The notes under the pieces were generated by a model, which was not told where the DNA came from, did not search any database, and saw nothing but the letters and a program-made list of their open reading frames with translations. Positions 1 to 7,463 of a DNA stretch of 45,674 nt are shown piece after piece. Source of the stretch: a virus; the IMG/VR virus record IMGVR_UViG_3300032069_000849, positions 1-45,674 of that record, one strand, 5' to 3'. Position 1 is the first letter of the stretch, and each line of letters starts with the position of its first letter. The translations under genes were made by a program, and so were the position numbers.

Positions 1-118
1 TTTGCGGTACGAGTTTTGTTTGTCAACAACCTTATACCACAAGAGGAGCCCCATTTTTCGCGGATTTCCACTGATCGCGTCAACTTTCATGCTAACCAAT
101 CCGTCAACCCTTGCGTAA

Positions 119-400
119 TTCGGGTTTATTGTCCGTACCTTCTCGCAAGAACAAGATGATCCACAAATTCGACACATAGCTCAACTGATACCGTATATCT
201 TCCCGACGGATAGAGGCATATATCATCCCCCGCGACTGGTTACCGATCAAGCCGAGATCAATGATGTCCTTCAGGGTGCCCGCGGAACATCCTTCATCGG
301 TGAGGTTAGAAAGAAGGAGGTCCTCTTTAAGCCCCTGACACCGATTCCTGATCTGAAGTACATATACGTTCCCTTCCTGTTTTCGCCACAAATCAACACT
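119..400 (+). other. Start-less 5' extension of the HerA-like ATPase frame
   Basis: The frame of the downstream ATPase is open from 119, just after a TAA at 116-118, and the translation reads like protein (for example VRTFSQEQDDPQIRHIAQ). It contains no ATG, GTG or TTG before the ATG at 401. The same frame also continues upstream of the TAA. Either a nonsense change at 116-118 or a nearby frameshift has cut the gene's 5' end, or the true start lies outside the window in another frame. This is inference from open frame and composition. Confidence 0.45.
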
Positions 401-2785
401 ATGATCGCTATCTGTGAAACGATGGTGAAACAGAAGGCAACGGGCTTGGTATTGGATATTAACTTGGTGCCGACAAACCTCACTGACTATGAAATGGACG
501 TATTGAAGAAAGCGGTAATTAACTATGATAAGTTGAAGCGCGATCAGAAGATCCAGGTGCCTGCAGCCGAAGCCTACATCGCTGGTCAGTCGTCTATGTT
601 AGAGGCTCCGGCAGATCCGATCGTCCAACTTGCGTTCGAGACTTTTCGCTCTAGTCTTAATGCGTACGCTACAGGAAGTTTGTTTTTGCAAAGTGTCAGG
701 GCTCTGTCAAACAGCGCGGCCGCGGTCGAAGCCGTCGTTGTGACGATGGCGCGGAACGCCTCGCGAGAATACAACTATGAGCTCTTGAGCAGTGACCAGA
801 AAGACGAATTTGTACCTGCGACCATAGCGTTCCAGCATTGCAATATCTCATCTCGTACTCGTGATAACGCGATTTGGGACCGCCCAGATGCGCCGACCCC
901 ATTTCGACGCTTGCATAGGCTTGTCGGCTCCGCCGAGGCCAGTTCCTTTTTCCGCATGCCAATACCGACAGATGAAGGTGTCCCTGGATTTCGAACTATG
1001 AACTCCCGGAAGGAGACAGGCCCATCTGCTCTCAGGCGCGACGATGCCGCAGCAAGCGTCGACATTGGACGAATCATGCTCCGTGGCATCCCCCTACCCG
1101 AAGAAACTGTATTGATTCCGGTAAAGCAGTTCTGTAAGCATTCATTGATCGTAGGAGTCCCAGGGAGCGGTAAGACGACATGTGTGTTCAATATTCTGTG
1201 GCAACTTTGGACTCGGTTTCGAATTCCGTTCTTAGTTCTTGAACTCGCCAAGACTGAATATCGGAAACTGCTTGCACTGCCAGAGATGCAGGATCTGCTG
1301 GTCTTTTCACTCGGCAATCACCAGATCTCGCCATTCATTTTCAATCCGCTAAACGTTTTGCCTGGCATAACGCTTGAACGCCACTTTTCCGGATTAGAGG
1401 AATGCTTCCGCAGTGCACTCCGAGGATTAGAGGGGCCTGCGCCGTTTATTTTGCGCGAAGCACTTGAGCAGGCTTACAGGAGCAAAGGTTGGGCGATGGA
1501 AGATGTCGGCGAGAGACACTCAGCAAAGGATACTCCCACCATTCATGATGTGAAACAGGCATTGGAGGAAATCATTCCTCAGAAGGGATACAAGGGGGAA
1601 ATCGAAAGCAATATTAAGGCAGCGTTGACCCTACGGATGGAGTACTTCGCCAATCGACGCATGTCGATTGGCCGTATGCTCAACAATGCAGGCACGATTC
1701 CTGCGGACGTCCTGTTTACCAGGCCCGTTATTTTGGAATTGGAGTCGTTGAACGAAGAAACCAAAGCCTTAATGGCAATGTTTATCTTGAACTTGCTTCG
1801 TGAGTACAGTAGTGTGCGCTCCCCTCAATCAAATGATTACGGCCTCCGCCATTTGGTCGTTTTGGAGGAAGCCCATAATCTTCTTGGCCATGTGCCTTGG
1901 GCGGAAGCTGGCGAAGGGAATCCGAAGGTCCAAGCAGTAAAATACTTTGTTCGTATGCTGGCGGAAATGCGGGCTTTGGGTGAGGGTATTCTGATCGCCG
2001 ATCAGCTACCCTCGGCCCTCGCAACCGAGGTAATCAAGAACACCAGCATAAAGATAATGCACCGCCTCACGAGTGAAGATGATCGCAAGATCCTCGGAAG
2101 CACCATGGTCTTAAACTCTGAACAATATGTCCGTGCTGTTACCCTGGATCCAGGCGAGTCATTTCTGTTTCGTGAAGGCTGGGAGAGGCCATTCCATGTG
2201 CTTGAGAACGATGTCGGCCTGGAGTTTCAGTCGCGTGGCGTAAATTTAGACAACGATGTCACCGACACAGAGGTGGCAGCACGTATGAAATCCAAATGGG
2301 ATTCGTCAGCGATTATGATTGAGTACGATCCCATTCTTGAAATGATTACCAACCCTTGCTGCCTAAGTATTTACGTCCGAGCAAAAGAACTTTCGCAAAA
2401 CGACCAGTTCAAGCTTCGCGCAAATCATGTTCTGAGTTCGTGGTTGGCGAGCGAGCGTGCCACGCATGCCAGTGGTGGGGACGGCGCAGTGTCCCAAATA
2501 AGACCGCATCGCCAAATAAGAGAGCTCAAATGCGTGTGTGCTGGAGTATTGGCGTCTATCGCAGAGCAGGAAATAAGCAAGCAGCAGAACCAAATGTCGG
2601 AAAAGGATATTGCAGAAACTCTGGCGATGGGATTGTGTCTTTTGAATTCCGTATATAAGCAAGTACTGCAAAATAAGTCATGTAATGCCTGTTCCTGCGA
2701 TGCCTCAGTCAAGGGTGCCAAAATCAGCGACTTCATCCGAACGCTTCAATCGACAGTTAAAACTCACGTCAGCACCGAGGCCTAA
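401..2785 (+). CDS. HerA/FtsK-superfamily ATP-binding protein (DUF87-like), possibly 5'-truncated
   Basis: A P-loop ATPase of the HerA/DUF87 type, 794 aa from this start. Seen: Walker A GVPGSGKTT at about residues 252-260; Walker B hydrophobic-LEEAH at about 486-494; then the HerA-like stretch ADQLPSALATEVIKNTS and the GESFLFREGW segment before the C-terminal part. A Cys-rich patch (CNACSC) lies near the C terminus. HerA-family proteins are hexameric DNA translocases, often paired with nucleases in repair or defence. The gene converges on and overlaps by 4 bp the NPEG gene at 2782-3237. The start is uncertain because plausible coding sequence extends upstream to 119 without a start codon. Base composition is less GC-rich than the phage genes. 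The specific role is unknown. Confidence 0.8.
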   Translation: MIAICETMVKQKATGLVLDINLVPTNLTDYEMDVLKKAVINYDKLKRDQKIQVPAAEAYIAGQSSMLEAPADPIVQLAFETFRSSLNAYATGSLFLQSVRALSNSAAAVEAVVVTMARNASREYNYELLSSDQKDEFVPATIAFQHCNISSRTRDNAIWDRPDAPTPFRRLHRLVGSAEASSFFRMPIPTDEGVPGFRTMNSRKETGPSALRRDDAAASVDIGRIMLRGIPLPEETVLIPVKQFCKHSLIVGVPGSGKTTCVFNILWQLWTRFRIPFLVLELAKTEYRKLLALPEMQDLLVFSLGNHQISPFIFNPLNVLPGITLERHFSGLEECFRSALRGLEGPAPFILREALEQAYRSKGWAMEDVGERHSAKDTPTIHDVKQALEEIIPQKGYKGEIESNIKAALTLRMEYFANRRMSIGRMLNNAGTIPADVLFTRPVILELESLNEETKALMAMFILNLLREYSSVRSPQSNDYGLRHLVVLEEAHNLLGHVPWAEAGEGNPKVQAVKYFVRMLAEMRALGEGILIADQLPSALATEVIKNTSIKIMHRLTSEDDRKILGSTMVLNSEQYVRAVTLDPGESFLFREGWERPFHVLENDVGLEFQSRGVNLDNDVTDTEVAARMKSKWDSSAIMIEYDPILEMITNPCCLSIYVRAKELSQNDQFKLRANHVLSSWLASERATHASGGDGAVSQIRPHRQIRELKCVCAGVLASIAEQEISKQQNQMSEKDIAETLAMGLCLLNSVYKQVLQNKSCNACSCDASVKGAKISDFIRTLQSTVKTHVSTEA

Positions 2786-3237
2786 CGAAGCGCTCGTTGT
2801 TTGGCGTCTGCAGCCATTTTAGCGATAGCCTGTAATTCCATGATGCTACCGTGAAGAGCAGCCAATACATTAGCCCCTTCCGGGTTATTCGTTGCGATCG
2901 CAAGCGCTTCCTCATCGCGCTGACGCTGCTTCTCGCACATTTCCGCAACCTTGTCGAGTTGCTCGTTTTGTACCTCGATTTCTTGTTCATGCGTGGCAAG
3001 CGCTTCTCGTTTCTGCTGCAGCCTCGCCTCAACGTCCTGCCGAATTTCCTCTAAACGCTCTTCATCAATGACTTCGCCCTGCAGTTTTTCCTGAATTTCA
3101 TCGTATTGCGACTCCAATTCCTCGATACCTTTGGCTAAGGTGTCCCGTTCTTCACACAATCGGTCGACGTTTTTCGAGAGATCAGAGCATTCTGCCATTA
3201 AATCCTTGATCTCGATTCCCTCAGTTATCTCAACCAT
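2782..3237 (-). CDS. Stand-alone coiled-coil NPEG-domain protein
   Basis: A 151-aa, mostly helical and charged protein with predicted coiled coil over about residues 10-110. It ends in the motif D-x-E-A-L-x-x-A-x-x-N-P-E-G at residues 108-121, followed by ALHGSIMELQAIAKMA. It aligns without gaps to the N terminus of the next gene upstream (3250-4668), so it is a free copy of that protein's N-terminal domain. The two genes are 12 bp apart on the same strand and form an operon. No signal peptide or membrane segment is seen. I do not recognise the family. A partner, adaptor or immunity-like role is only inference from the duplicated domain. Confidence 0.75.
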   Translation of the reverse strand: MVEITEGIEIKDLMAECSDLSKNVDRLCEERDTLAKGIEELESQYDEIQEKLQGEVIDEERLEEIRQDVEARLQQKREALATHEQEIEVQNEQLDKVAEMCEKQRQRDEEALAIATNNPEGANVLAALHGSIMELQAIAKMAADAKQRALR

Positions 3238-3249
3238 ACGCCCCTCGGA

Positions 3250-4668
3250 TTAGAAAGTTCGCTTGCCGCCGATAATAACCTTCATTGGCAGGGTGGAAAT
3301 ACCCAGTTGCTTGGCCAGGTGAATGCGATGTCGGCCATTTGTCACGCTGTAGCTTTCGCCTACTTGTTCAACGCGAATGCCGTCAGTTCCGTAAAACGCC
3401 TCGTAGATTCGCTGATACCCATGTTCATAGTCCAATCCCATTTGACTATCTTTCATTGCCCAGTAATCTCGATTTGCGCCGGGTCCTTTCTCTACCTCCG
3501 GGAGAATATCTTGCAGTAACAGCAAACCGCGGCGCATGTCCGTTTCAGATACTTTTCGGAAGGAAGACGAATCAATCTCATCTGGTTCTCGGATTTCGGA
3601 GAGTGGAACATTGATTATGCCCATGTCAGTCCATTCGGTCGCGCCGATTTCGCGGGATTTAGCAGATTCGCCCTTGGGCGATGGATTAAACAAATCTCTC
3701 GTACTCGGATACGGCGAATAGTAGATCGATGGTAAGCGACCGAATCGAGCTATATAGGCGGCTTCATATTTATCGCTTTGTTGCTTGTGTATGTCTATTA
3801 GCGCTTGGTCTGTTTCTTCCAATGATTGGGGCTTGCGGTCAACGATAATATCGTTGACGAAATCGACATAATCAAAGCGGACTGAACTGCCATCGGGTTG
3901 TTCGAGGATGTATTCAATCGCGTAATCTCGGCCTTCGGTGCGGCCCCGGGCTTCCTCGACTCGACGAACCTCGGCCTGCCAATCCTTGTGTTCTTCTATC
4001 CCAAACACGCGCGCAAATTCGGCGCGATCCTTAGGCCTTTGCTTCCACTCTGTTGCAGCTTCGGAATATCGGCGTTCAAGCTCTTTCTCTATTTTCGCGG
4101 CATTGACAGTAAGGCTGTCGCGCCGCGACGTTTCTGCATCACGACCGGTAACCGGCGGAGATGAGTGACGGCAGGCAAGCGACTGCAAAGTTGACCCACA
4201 CAAATCGGCATTCAAATCCGCAATGCCGATGAGCGACTTTGCTTGGGATACTATGGACGTCAACTCGAGCATGCTCTGATTGAGCGCACAAATGACCTGA
4301 AAACCTTCTGGATTGTGAGCGGCTAATTGCAGCGCTTCGGAGTCATGCTGAAGCTGGCGTTCGGCAAGATCGACGATGATCTCCAGCTGCTCAATATCAC
4401 GTTTGATGGAGGTTGCGCTTTCCTGCAATTCCATTTCACGGGCATGAAACGCGGCCTCCATTTCGGCCCGTACTTGGGAGACAAGACGGCTGTCAATGAT
4501 TGGACCGTTCATTCGGTCGTTTATTCTGTCGAGATTATCTGTCAGTGTGCGCACTTCCTGACACAAGCGAGTGTCCTTTTCATTAAGAACGGAAAGATCG
4601 GCAGTGATATCGCCGAGTTCCTGCTTCAGGACGGCTAATTCGACGCCCTCTGAGAGCAATTCGCGCAT
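3250..4668 (-). CDS. Three-part protein: NPEG coiled coil, possible nuclease/toxin middle, ParB-like C-terminal domain
   Basis: A 472-aa protein. Residues 1-145 are a coiled-coil domain paralogous to the neighbouring small gene, with NPEG at 119-122. Residues about 190-330 are charged and contain RFDYVDF(x5)VDRKP at 265-280, resembling the D...(D/E)xK core seen in some toxin endonucleases; this is suggestive only. Residues about 395-472 contain GYQRIYEAFYG and NGRHRIHLAKQLGI (444-457), the N-G-x-H-R signature of ParB/sulfiredoxin-like folds. It is first in a two-gene operon that converges on the HerA-like ATPase gene. The domain order resembles polymorphic toxins or defence effectors, but no function is established. 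Confidence 0.72.
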   Translation of the reverse strand: MRELLSEGVELAVLKQELGDITADLSVLNEKDTRLCQEVRTLTDNLDRINDRMNGPIIDSRLVSQVRAEMEAAFHAREMELQESATSIKRDIEQLEIIVDLAERQLQHDSEALQLAAHNPEGFQVICALNQSMLELTSIVSQAKSLIGIADLNADLCGSTLQSLACRHSSPPVTGRDAETSRRDSLTVNAAKIEKELERRYSEAATEWKQRPKDRAEFARVFGIEEHKDWQAEVRRVEEARGRTEGRDYAIEYILEQPDGSSVRFDYVDFVNDIIVDRKPQSLEETDQALIDIHKQQSDKYEAAYIARFGRLPSIYYSPYPSTRDLFNPSPKGESAKSREIGATEWTDMGIINVPLSEIREPDEIDSSSFRKVSETDMRRGLLLLQDILPEVEKGPGANRDYWAMKDSQMGLDYEHGYQRIYEAFYGTDGIRVEQVGESYSVTNGRHRIHLAKQLGISTLPMKVIIGGKRTF

Positions 4669-4797
4669 ATCTCATGCCCGATGCTGAATTATTGGCAAGG
4701 CAACTCTGAACGTACAAGATTGTAGCTCCATCCAAGAATCAATTCATCTGAAAAGTGGTTTGTGAAGCCGGCAGAAATCGAATCTTAATTCTTGGCG

Positions 4798-4820
4798 CTT
4801 CCGGGTTTTGAGTGGGTGAC
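4798..4820. repeat. MITE left terminal inverted repeat
   Basis: 23 bp exactly complementary to 5098-5120. Four bases (GGCG) separate it from the TAATTCTT duplication on the outside. Confidence 0.85.
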
Positions 4821-4894
4821 CCCAAGATGATGTGGTTGCGGGTTAACTTCGCGTCAGCATTGCAGATACGTACCGCAGCAGCCGCTGTGCGAGC

Positions 4895-4981
4895 TGTGGG
4901 AATCGCGCAGCGATTTCCAAGAGCCTGTGGAATTCCGCAGGAATTCCAAGCGATTGTGGGTCCCGCAAAGCGGGATCCACA
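4895..4981. repeat. Three tandem short hairpins inside the MITE
   Basis: Three successive near-palindromes at 4895-4918, 4926-4948 and 4955-4981, about 30 bp apart. Each starts TGTGG, has a different stem (GGAATCGC, GGAATTCC, GTCCCGC), a GCA-type turn, and ends CCA or CCACA. The flanks are alike but the stems differ, with both arms changed together, so pairing seems to be preserved. They lie centrally in the MITE. Confidence 0.7.
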
Positions 4982-5097
4982 TGAGCGGCAGGCTCGGCAG
5001 CTTCCACAGCGCGAGGCCGACCCGTCGAGCCAGCAGAATCCCGAATCGGGTTTTGTCAAACCGGGCCCTTGCAGGTCGTCGACCACAAGATATAGCT

Positions 5098-5120
5098 GTC
5101 ACCCACTCAAAACCCGGAAG
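5098..5120. repeat. MITE right terminal inverted repeat
   Basis: 23 bp exactly complementary to 4798-4820. Four bases (AACC) separate it from the right copy of TAATTCTT at 5125-5132. Confidence 0.85.
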
Positions 5121-5135
5121 AACCTAATTCTTAGG

Positions 5136-5617
5136 TTGTCGGCGGCATGACAAAAAGGGTTGCCAGCAAATAAGTTGGTCTCGTGGTTTCCTTCGCAGCG
5201 CCCTAGCACGACGAGGATGATCAGGCGGGAACGAAACCTCTCCTAGATATGCTCCGATGCGAGCAGGCTCCGAAATCAACCAGCTGCTGATTGGCGAAGC
5301 TTTGTCTGACGAATTCGACGGAAAAATCCTCAATCCTCATGGCATCGAGATCGACCTCTCCTTCGTGAGCTCGGCTGCACGAAAAAAAGGCGCAGATCGA
5401 CTTGACAAACAGAACAGCCAGCAAATACGGTGATAGTGCGGTACTTGGGCAGTTGAACTAGGCAATCGGCACCGCACCAGCAGCAGCGGACAATGTCACC
5501 AACTTCCTGATTATCCGGTTTGCCCCGCATCACAGGTCGGACTAAGGGGCGGGTAGACCGACACAAAACAATTCCACGGCGGCCCGGAGCCACCAAAACC
5601 GGAAGCCAAGAGGCGCG
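5136..5617. other. Intergenic stretch between MITE and prophage, no recognised gene
   Basis: About 480 bp with only short or unconvincing frames. One small plus-strand frame (5257-5433, 58 aa, MRAGSEINQLLIGEALSDEF...) reads like protein but matches nothing I know and may be a gene remnant. A minus-strand frame across 5330-5905 is low-complexity and overlaps a better plus-strand gene. The left prophage boundary probably falls near here. I see no tRNA gene or clear attachment repeat. Confidence 0.4.
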
Positions 5618-5986
5618 ATGGGCGAAGCCTTGCACGGCGGACACGAGATGCTGAACCATCTTGGAAGGGTGATCCGCGTGACACGGCGGACCATCCGCGC
5701 CCTCGACATGCGCCATTATCTGCGGCGCGATCACAGGAGCGGTTTGCTCCAGTTGCGTCCTGAGTTCTATCCCTTGTTCAAGGAACTGGAACGCGGGGAT
5801 CGTCGTGGCGGGGTTCTGAGGGAACTGGGTGACGATTGCTCGGGCCCGAACATTCCCATCTGCCATTGCCGGCAATGCTCCAGCCAAGCGGCTGATCTGG
5901 ATCACACGCGCCTCTCGGACGAGTACCGCCAGATGAAGACCGATGAAGTGATCAAAGCGGTGAAATCCAAAAGGCGCGGGCGCTGA
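5618..5986 (+). CDS. Hypothetical phage protein
   Basis: A 122-aa unrecognised protein. Support for coding: strong G/C preference at third codon positions along this frame, and a stop only 2 bp before the next gene. The first half is Arg-rich (RVTRRTIRALDMRHYLRRDH), there is a CHCRQC cluster near residue 85, and the C terminus is basic (AVKSKRRGR). The start could be further downstream. A longer minus-strand frame across this region has poorer composition. Confidence 0.4.
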   Translation: MGEALHGGHEMLNHLGRVIRVTRRTIRALDMRHYLRRDHRSGLLQLRPEFYPLFKELERGDRRGGVLRELGDDCSGPNIPICHCRQCSSQAADLDHTRLSDEYRQMKTDEVIKAVKSKRRGR

Positions 5987-5988
5987 GC

Positions 5989-6144
5989 GTGGCGAATCAG
6001 GACTGGCGCAACGTCTACCGCGAGGAAAAGCGGCGCCCGGAATACGTGCTTGAAAACGGCAAATCCTCTGTCAATTCAAACCGCGAGTCGGCTGCAAGAC
6101 TTGAAGTGAAACCTCCCAGCTCGCACAAGAGGAAAGCGGCGTGA
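5989..6144 (+). CDS. Small basic phage protein
   Basis: A 51-aa open frame starting GTG (VANQDWRNVYREEKRRPEY...). It starts 2 bp after the previous stop and overlaps the GTG start of the HNH gene by 4 bases (GTGA). Hydrophilic, with no recognised domain. Coding is inferred from tight packing in the leftmost phage operon. Confidence 0.5.
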   Translation: MANQDWRNVYREEKRRPEYVLENGKSSVNSNRESAARLEVKPPSSHKRKAA

Positions 6145-6503
6145 GCCCATTCGCGCCGCAGCATCCGTGCACTTACCCGGGCTGTTCGACTCTCGTAGCT
6201 TCGCGCAGTAGCAGGTGCGAGAAGCACCAGGCGCAGGATCGCAACACACAGGAAAATCGACGCGGCTCGGCCAACTCGAGAGGCTACGGCTCCAGATGGC
6301 GGGCTGCAAGGAAGCACTTTCTCGAACTAAATCCCCTGTGCGCCGAGTGCAATCGCATGGGCCGGCTGACCGCGGCGACCGTTGTCGACCACATCGTCCC
6401 CCACAAGGGCGATGCCGGACTCTTCTGGAAGCAATCGAACTGGCAGGCGCTCTGCAGGCGCTGCCATAACCGCAAGACCGCCGCAAGCGACGGCAGGTGG
6501 TGA
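6141..6503 (+). CDS. Phage HNH endonuclease
   Basis: A 120-aa HNH-fold nuclease starting GTG. Seen: Cys pair CTYPGC near the N terminus, the RGYGSRWRAARKHFLELNPLCAEC segment, the core VDHIVPHKGDAGLFWKQSNWQALCRRCHNRKT, with the catalytic-type DHIVPH and a second Cys pair. Phage HNH proteins of this type are encoded near terminase genes and assist DNA packaging in HK97-like phages. Here it lies about 4 kb upstream of the terminase, separated by the methyltransferase and RadC genes, which look inserted between packaging genes. Confidence 0.88.
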   Translation: MSPFAPQHPCTYPGCSTLVASRSSRCEKHQAQDRNTQENRRGSANSRGYGSRWRAARKHFLELNPLCAECNRMGRLTAATVVDHIVPHKGDAGLFWKQSNWQALCRRCHNRKTAASDGRW

Positions 6504-6506
6504 TAG

Positions 6507-6797
6507 ATGCGAGTGATTTCTGCAGTCCTTGAAAAACTCCTGCGCTGTCAGGCCAGGATTCTCAGTAACCAAATCCTACTAATCGAAAGGGTGGAAGATA
6601 TGTCAGAAGTACTTGATCAGGTGAAAGCTTTTGCGGCGAAGATCGACGATGCGACCAACGCCATCGCCGCCAGGATTCAGACGCTGATCGACAAGATCAA
6701 TGCCGGCACGGCGACGCCCGAGGAAATCGCGGCAGTTCTGCAGCCCGAGGTCGACCGGCTGACGGAACTAGGGAAGGATCCGTCCAATCCTGTGTAG
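6507..6797 (+). CDS. Small helical phage protein
   Basis: A 96-aa helical protein ending in the phage-like tail ALQ/VLQPEVDRLTELGKDPSNPV. Two starts are possible: ATG at 6507 with AGGTGG six bases upstream, or ATG at 6600 (MSEVLDQVKAF...) preceded by AAAGGGTGG. Heptad-like spacing of Val, Leu, Ile and Ala suggests a coiled coil. Similar small coiled-coil proteins occur in many phage genomes without a known role. Confidence 0.65.
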   Translation: MRVISAVLEKLLRCQARILSNQILLIERVEDMSEVLDQVKAFAAKIDDATNAIAARIQTLIDKINAGTATPEEIAAVLQPEVDRLTELGKDPSNPV

Positions 6798-6812
6798 CCA
6801 ACGGGGGTATGG

Positions 6813-6867
6813 GGGCCCGAATCTCTGGGCCCTCGTGCCGTAGACCGGGCGCGCGGGGATTTTTTTA
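6813..6867 (+). terminator. Possible hairpin and T-tract before the ParB-like gene
   Basis: GGGCCC at 6814-6819 can pair with GGGCCC at 6828-6833 (8-nt loop), and a run of seven T follows at 6861-6867. The 27-nt gap between stem and T-run makes classical termination doubtful. Confidence 0.25.
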
Positions 6868-6902
6868 TGCCGTCAAAATTGATGGGGGGGGGTAGCCGAA
6901 GC

Positions 6903-7463
6903 ATGACGCAAAGGCCCAGGAAAAAGAACTCGCCACGGGCTGCCGTGGAGCAAACGGGAGCCGTTTCTGCGAGCCTCCGGATCGAATACCGGCCCCTGGA
7001 TTCGCTGATTCCGTACGAAAGGAACCCCCGGACGCATACCGAGGAGCAAATCGCCCAGATCGCGGCCAGTATCAAGGAGTTCGGGTTCACGAATCCGGTC
7101 CTTTTGGACGGCGAAAACGGCGTAATCGCCGGCCACGGGCGGCTCGCTGCAGCCCGGAGTCTTGGCTTGAAGACAATCCCGTGCATCGAGCTCGGCCACC
7201 TGACGCCGGAACAGAAGCGCGGCTACCTCATTGCCGACAACAAAATCGCTCAAAATGGCCTCTGGAACGAGGATTTTTTGCGTCTGGAATTGACGGAATT
7301 GAAGGAATTGGGCGCAAATCTTGAGCTTTTGGGCTTCAATCCGATGGAAATCGCTGACATCACGCTCGGGAAGGATGTCGAGTTCAAGGAATACGACGAA
7401 TCCGCTGCCGATGATGTCGAAAAGGTCACTTGCCCGAAATGCGGACACACCTTTCCAAAATAG
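6903..7463 (+). CDS. ParB-like N-terminal-domain protein linked to a split methyltransferase
   Basis: A 186-aa protein with a ParB/Spo0J-type nuclease-like domain: PLDSLIPYERNPRTH (31-45), an IAQIAASIKEFGFTNPVLLD helix, and the hallmark GVIAGHGRLAAARSLG (73-88). It ends in a short Cys pair (CPKCGH). ATG at 6903 follows an eight-G run about 10 nt upstream and is preferred to the in-frame ATG at 6867. It overlaps the methyltransferase catalytic gene by 34 bp, so they are co-transcribed. In phages this domain is often fused to or next to DNA methyltransferases; here the partner is an unusual split m5C enzyme. Its role in methylation is unknown. Confidence 0.8.
   Translation: MTQRPRKKNSPRAAVEQTGAVSASLRIEYRPLDSLIPYERNPRTHTEEQIAQIAASIKEFGFTNPVLLDGENGVIAGHGRLAAARSLGLKTIPCIELGHLTPEQKRGYLIADNKIAQNGLWNEDFLRLELTELKELGANLELLGFNPMEIADITLGKDVEFKEYDESAADDVEKVTCPKCGHTFPK

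Larger units (their letters stand above)
4794..5124. mobile_element. Miniature inverted-repeat element (MITE) with ISL3-like ends
   Basis: A 331-bp non-coding element. Its ends begin GG and carry a perfect 23-bp inverted repeat (4798-4820 and 5098-5120, starting CTTCCGGGTTTTGAG on the left); with the outer GG the match is 25 of 27. It is flanked by the 8-bp direct repeat TAATTCTT (4786-4793 and 5125-5132), a good target-site duplication. ISL3-family insertion sequences are known for 8-bp AT-rich duplications and termini beginning GG with CTT shortly after. There is no transposase inside, so it would be mobilised in trans. Small open frames across it have no coding features. Confidence 0.8.

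Noticed and set aside
4812-5150. Small open frames across the MITE
   Set aside because: They run through the inverted repeats and hairpins, have no ribosome sites and no protein-like pattern.
5330-5905. A 191-aa minus-strand frame near the left phage edge
   Set aside because: No recognised domain, and the plus-strand frame from 5618 has better third-position composition and abuts the next gene.
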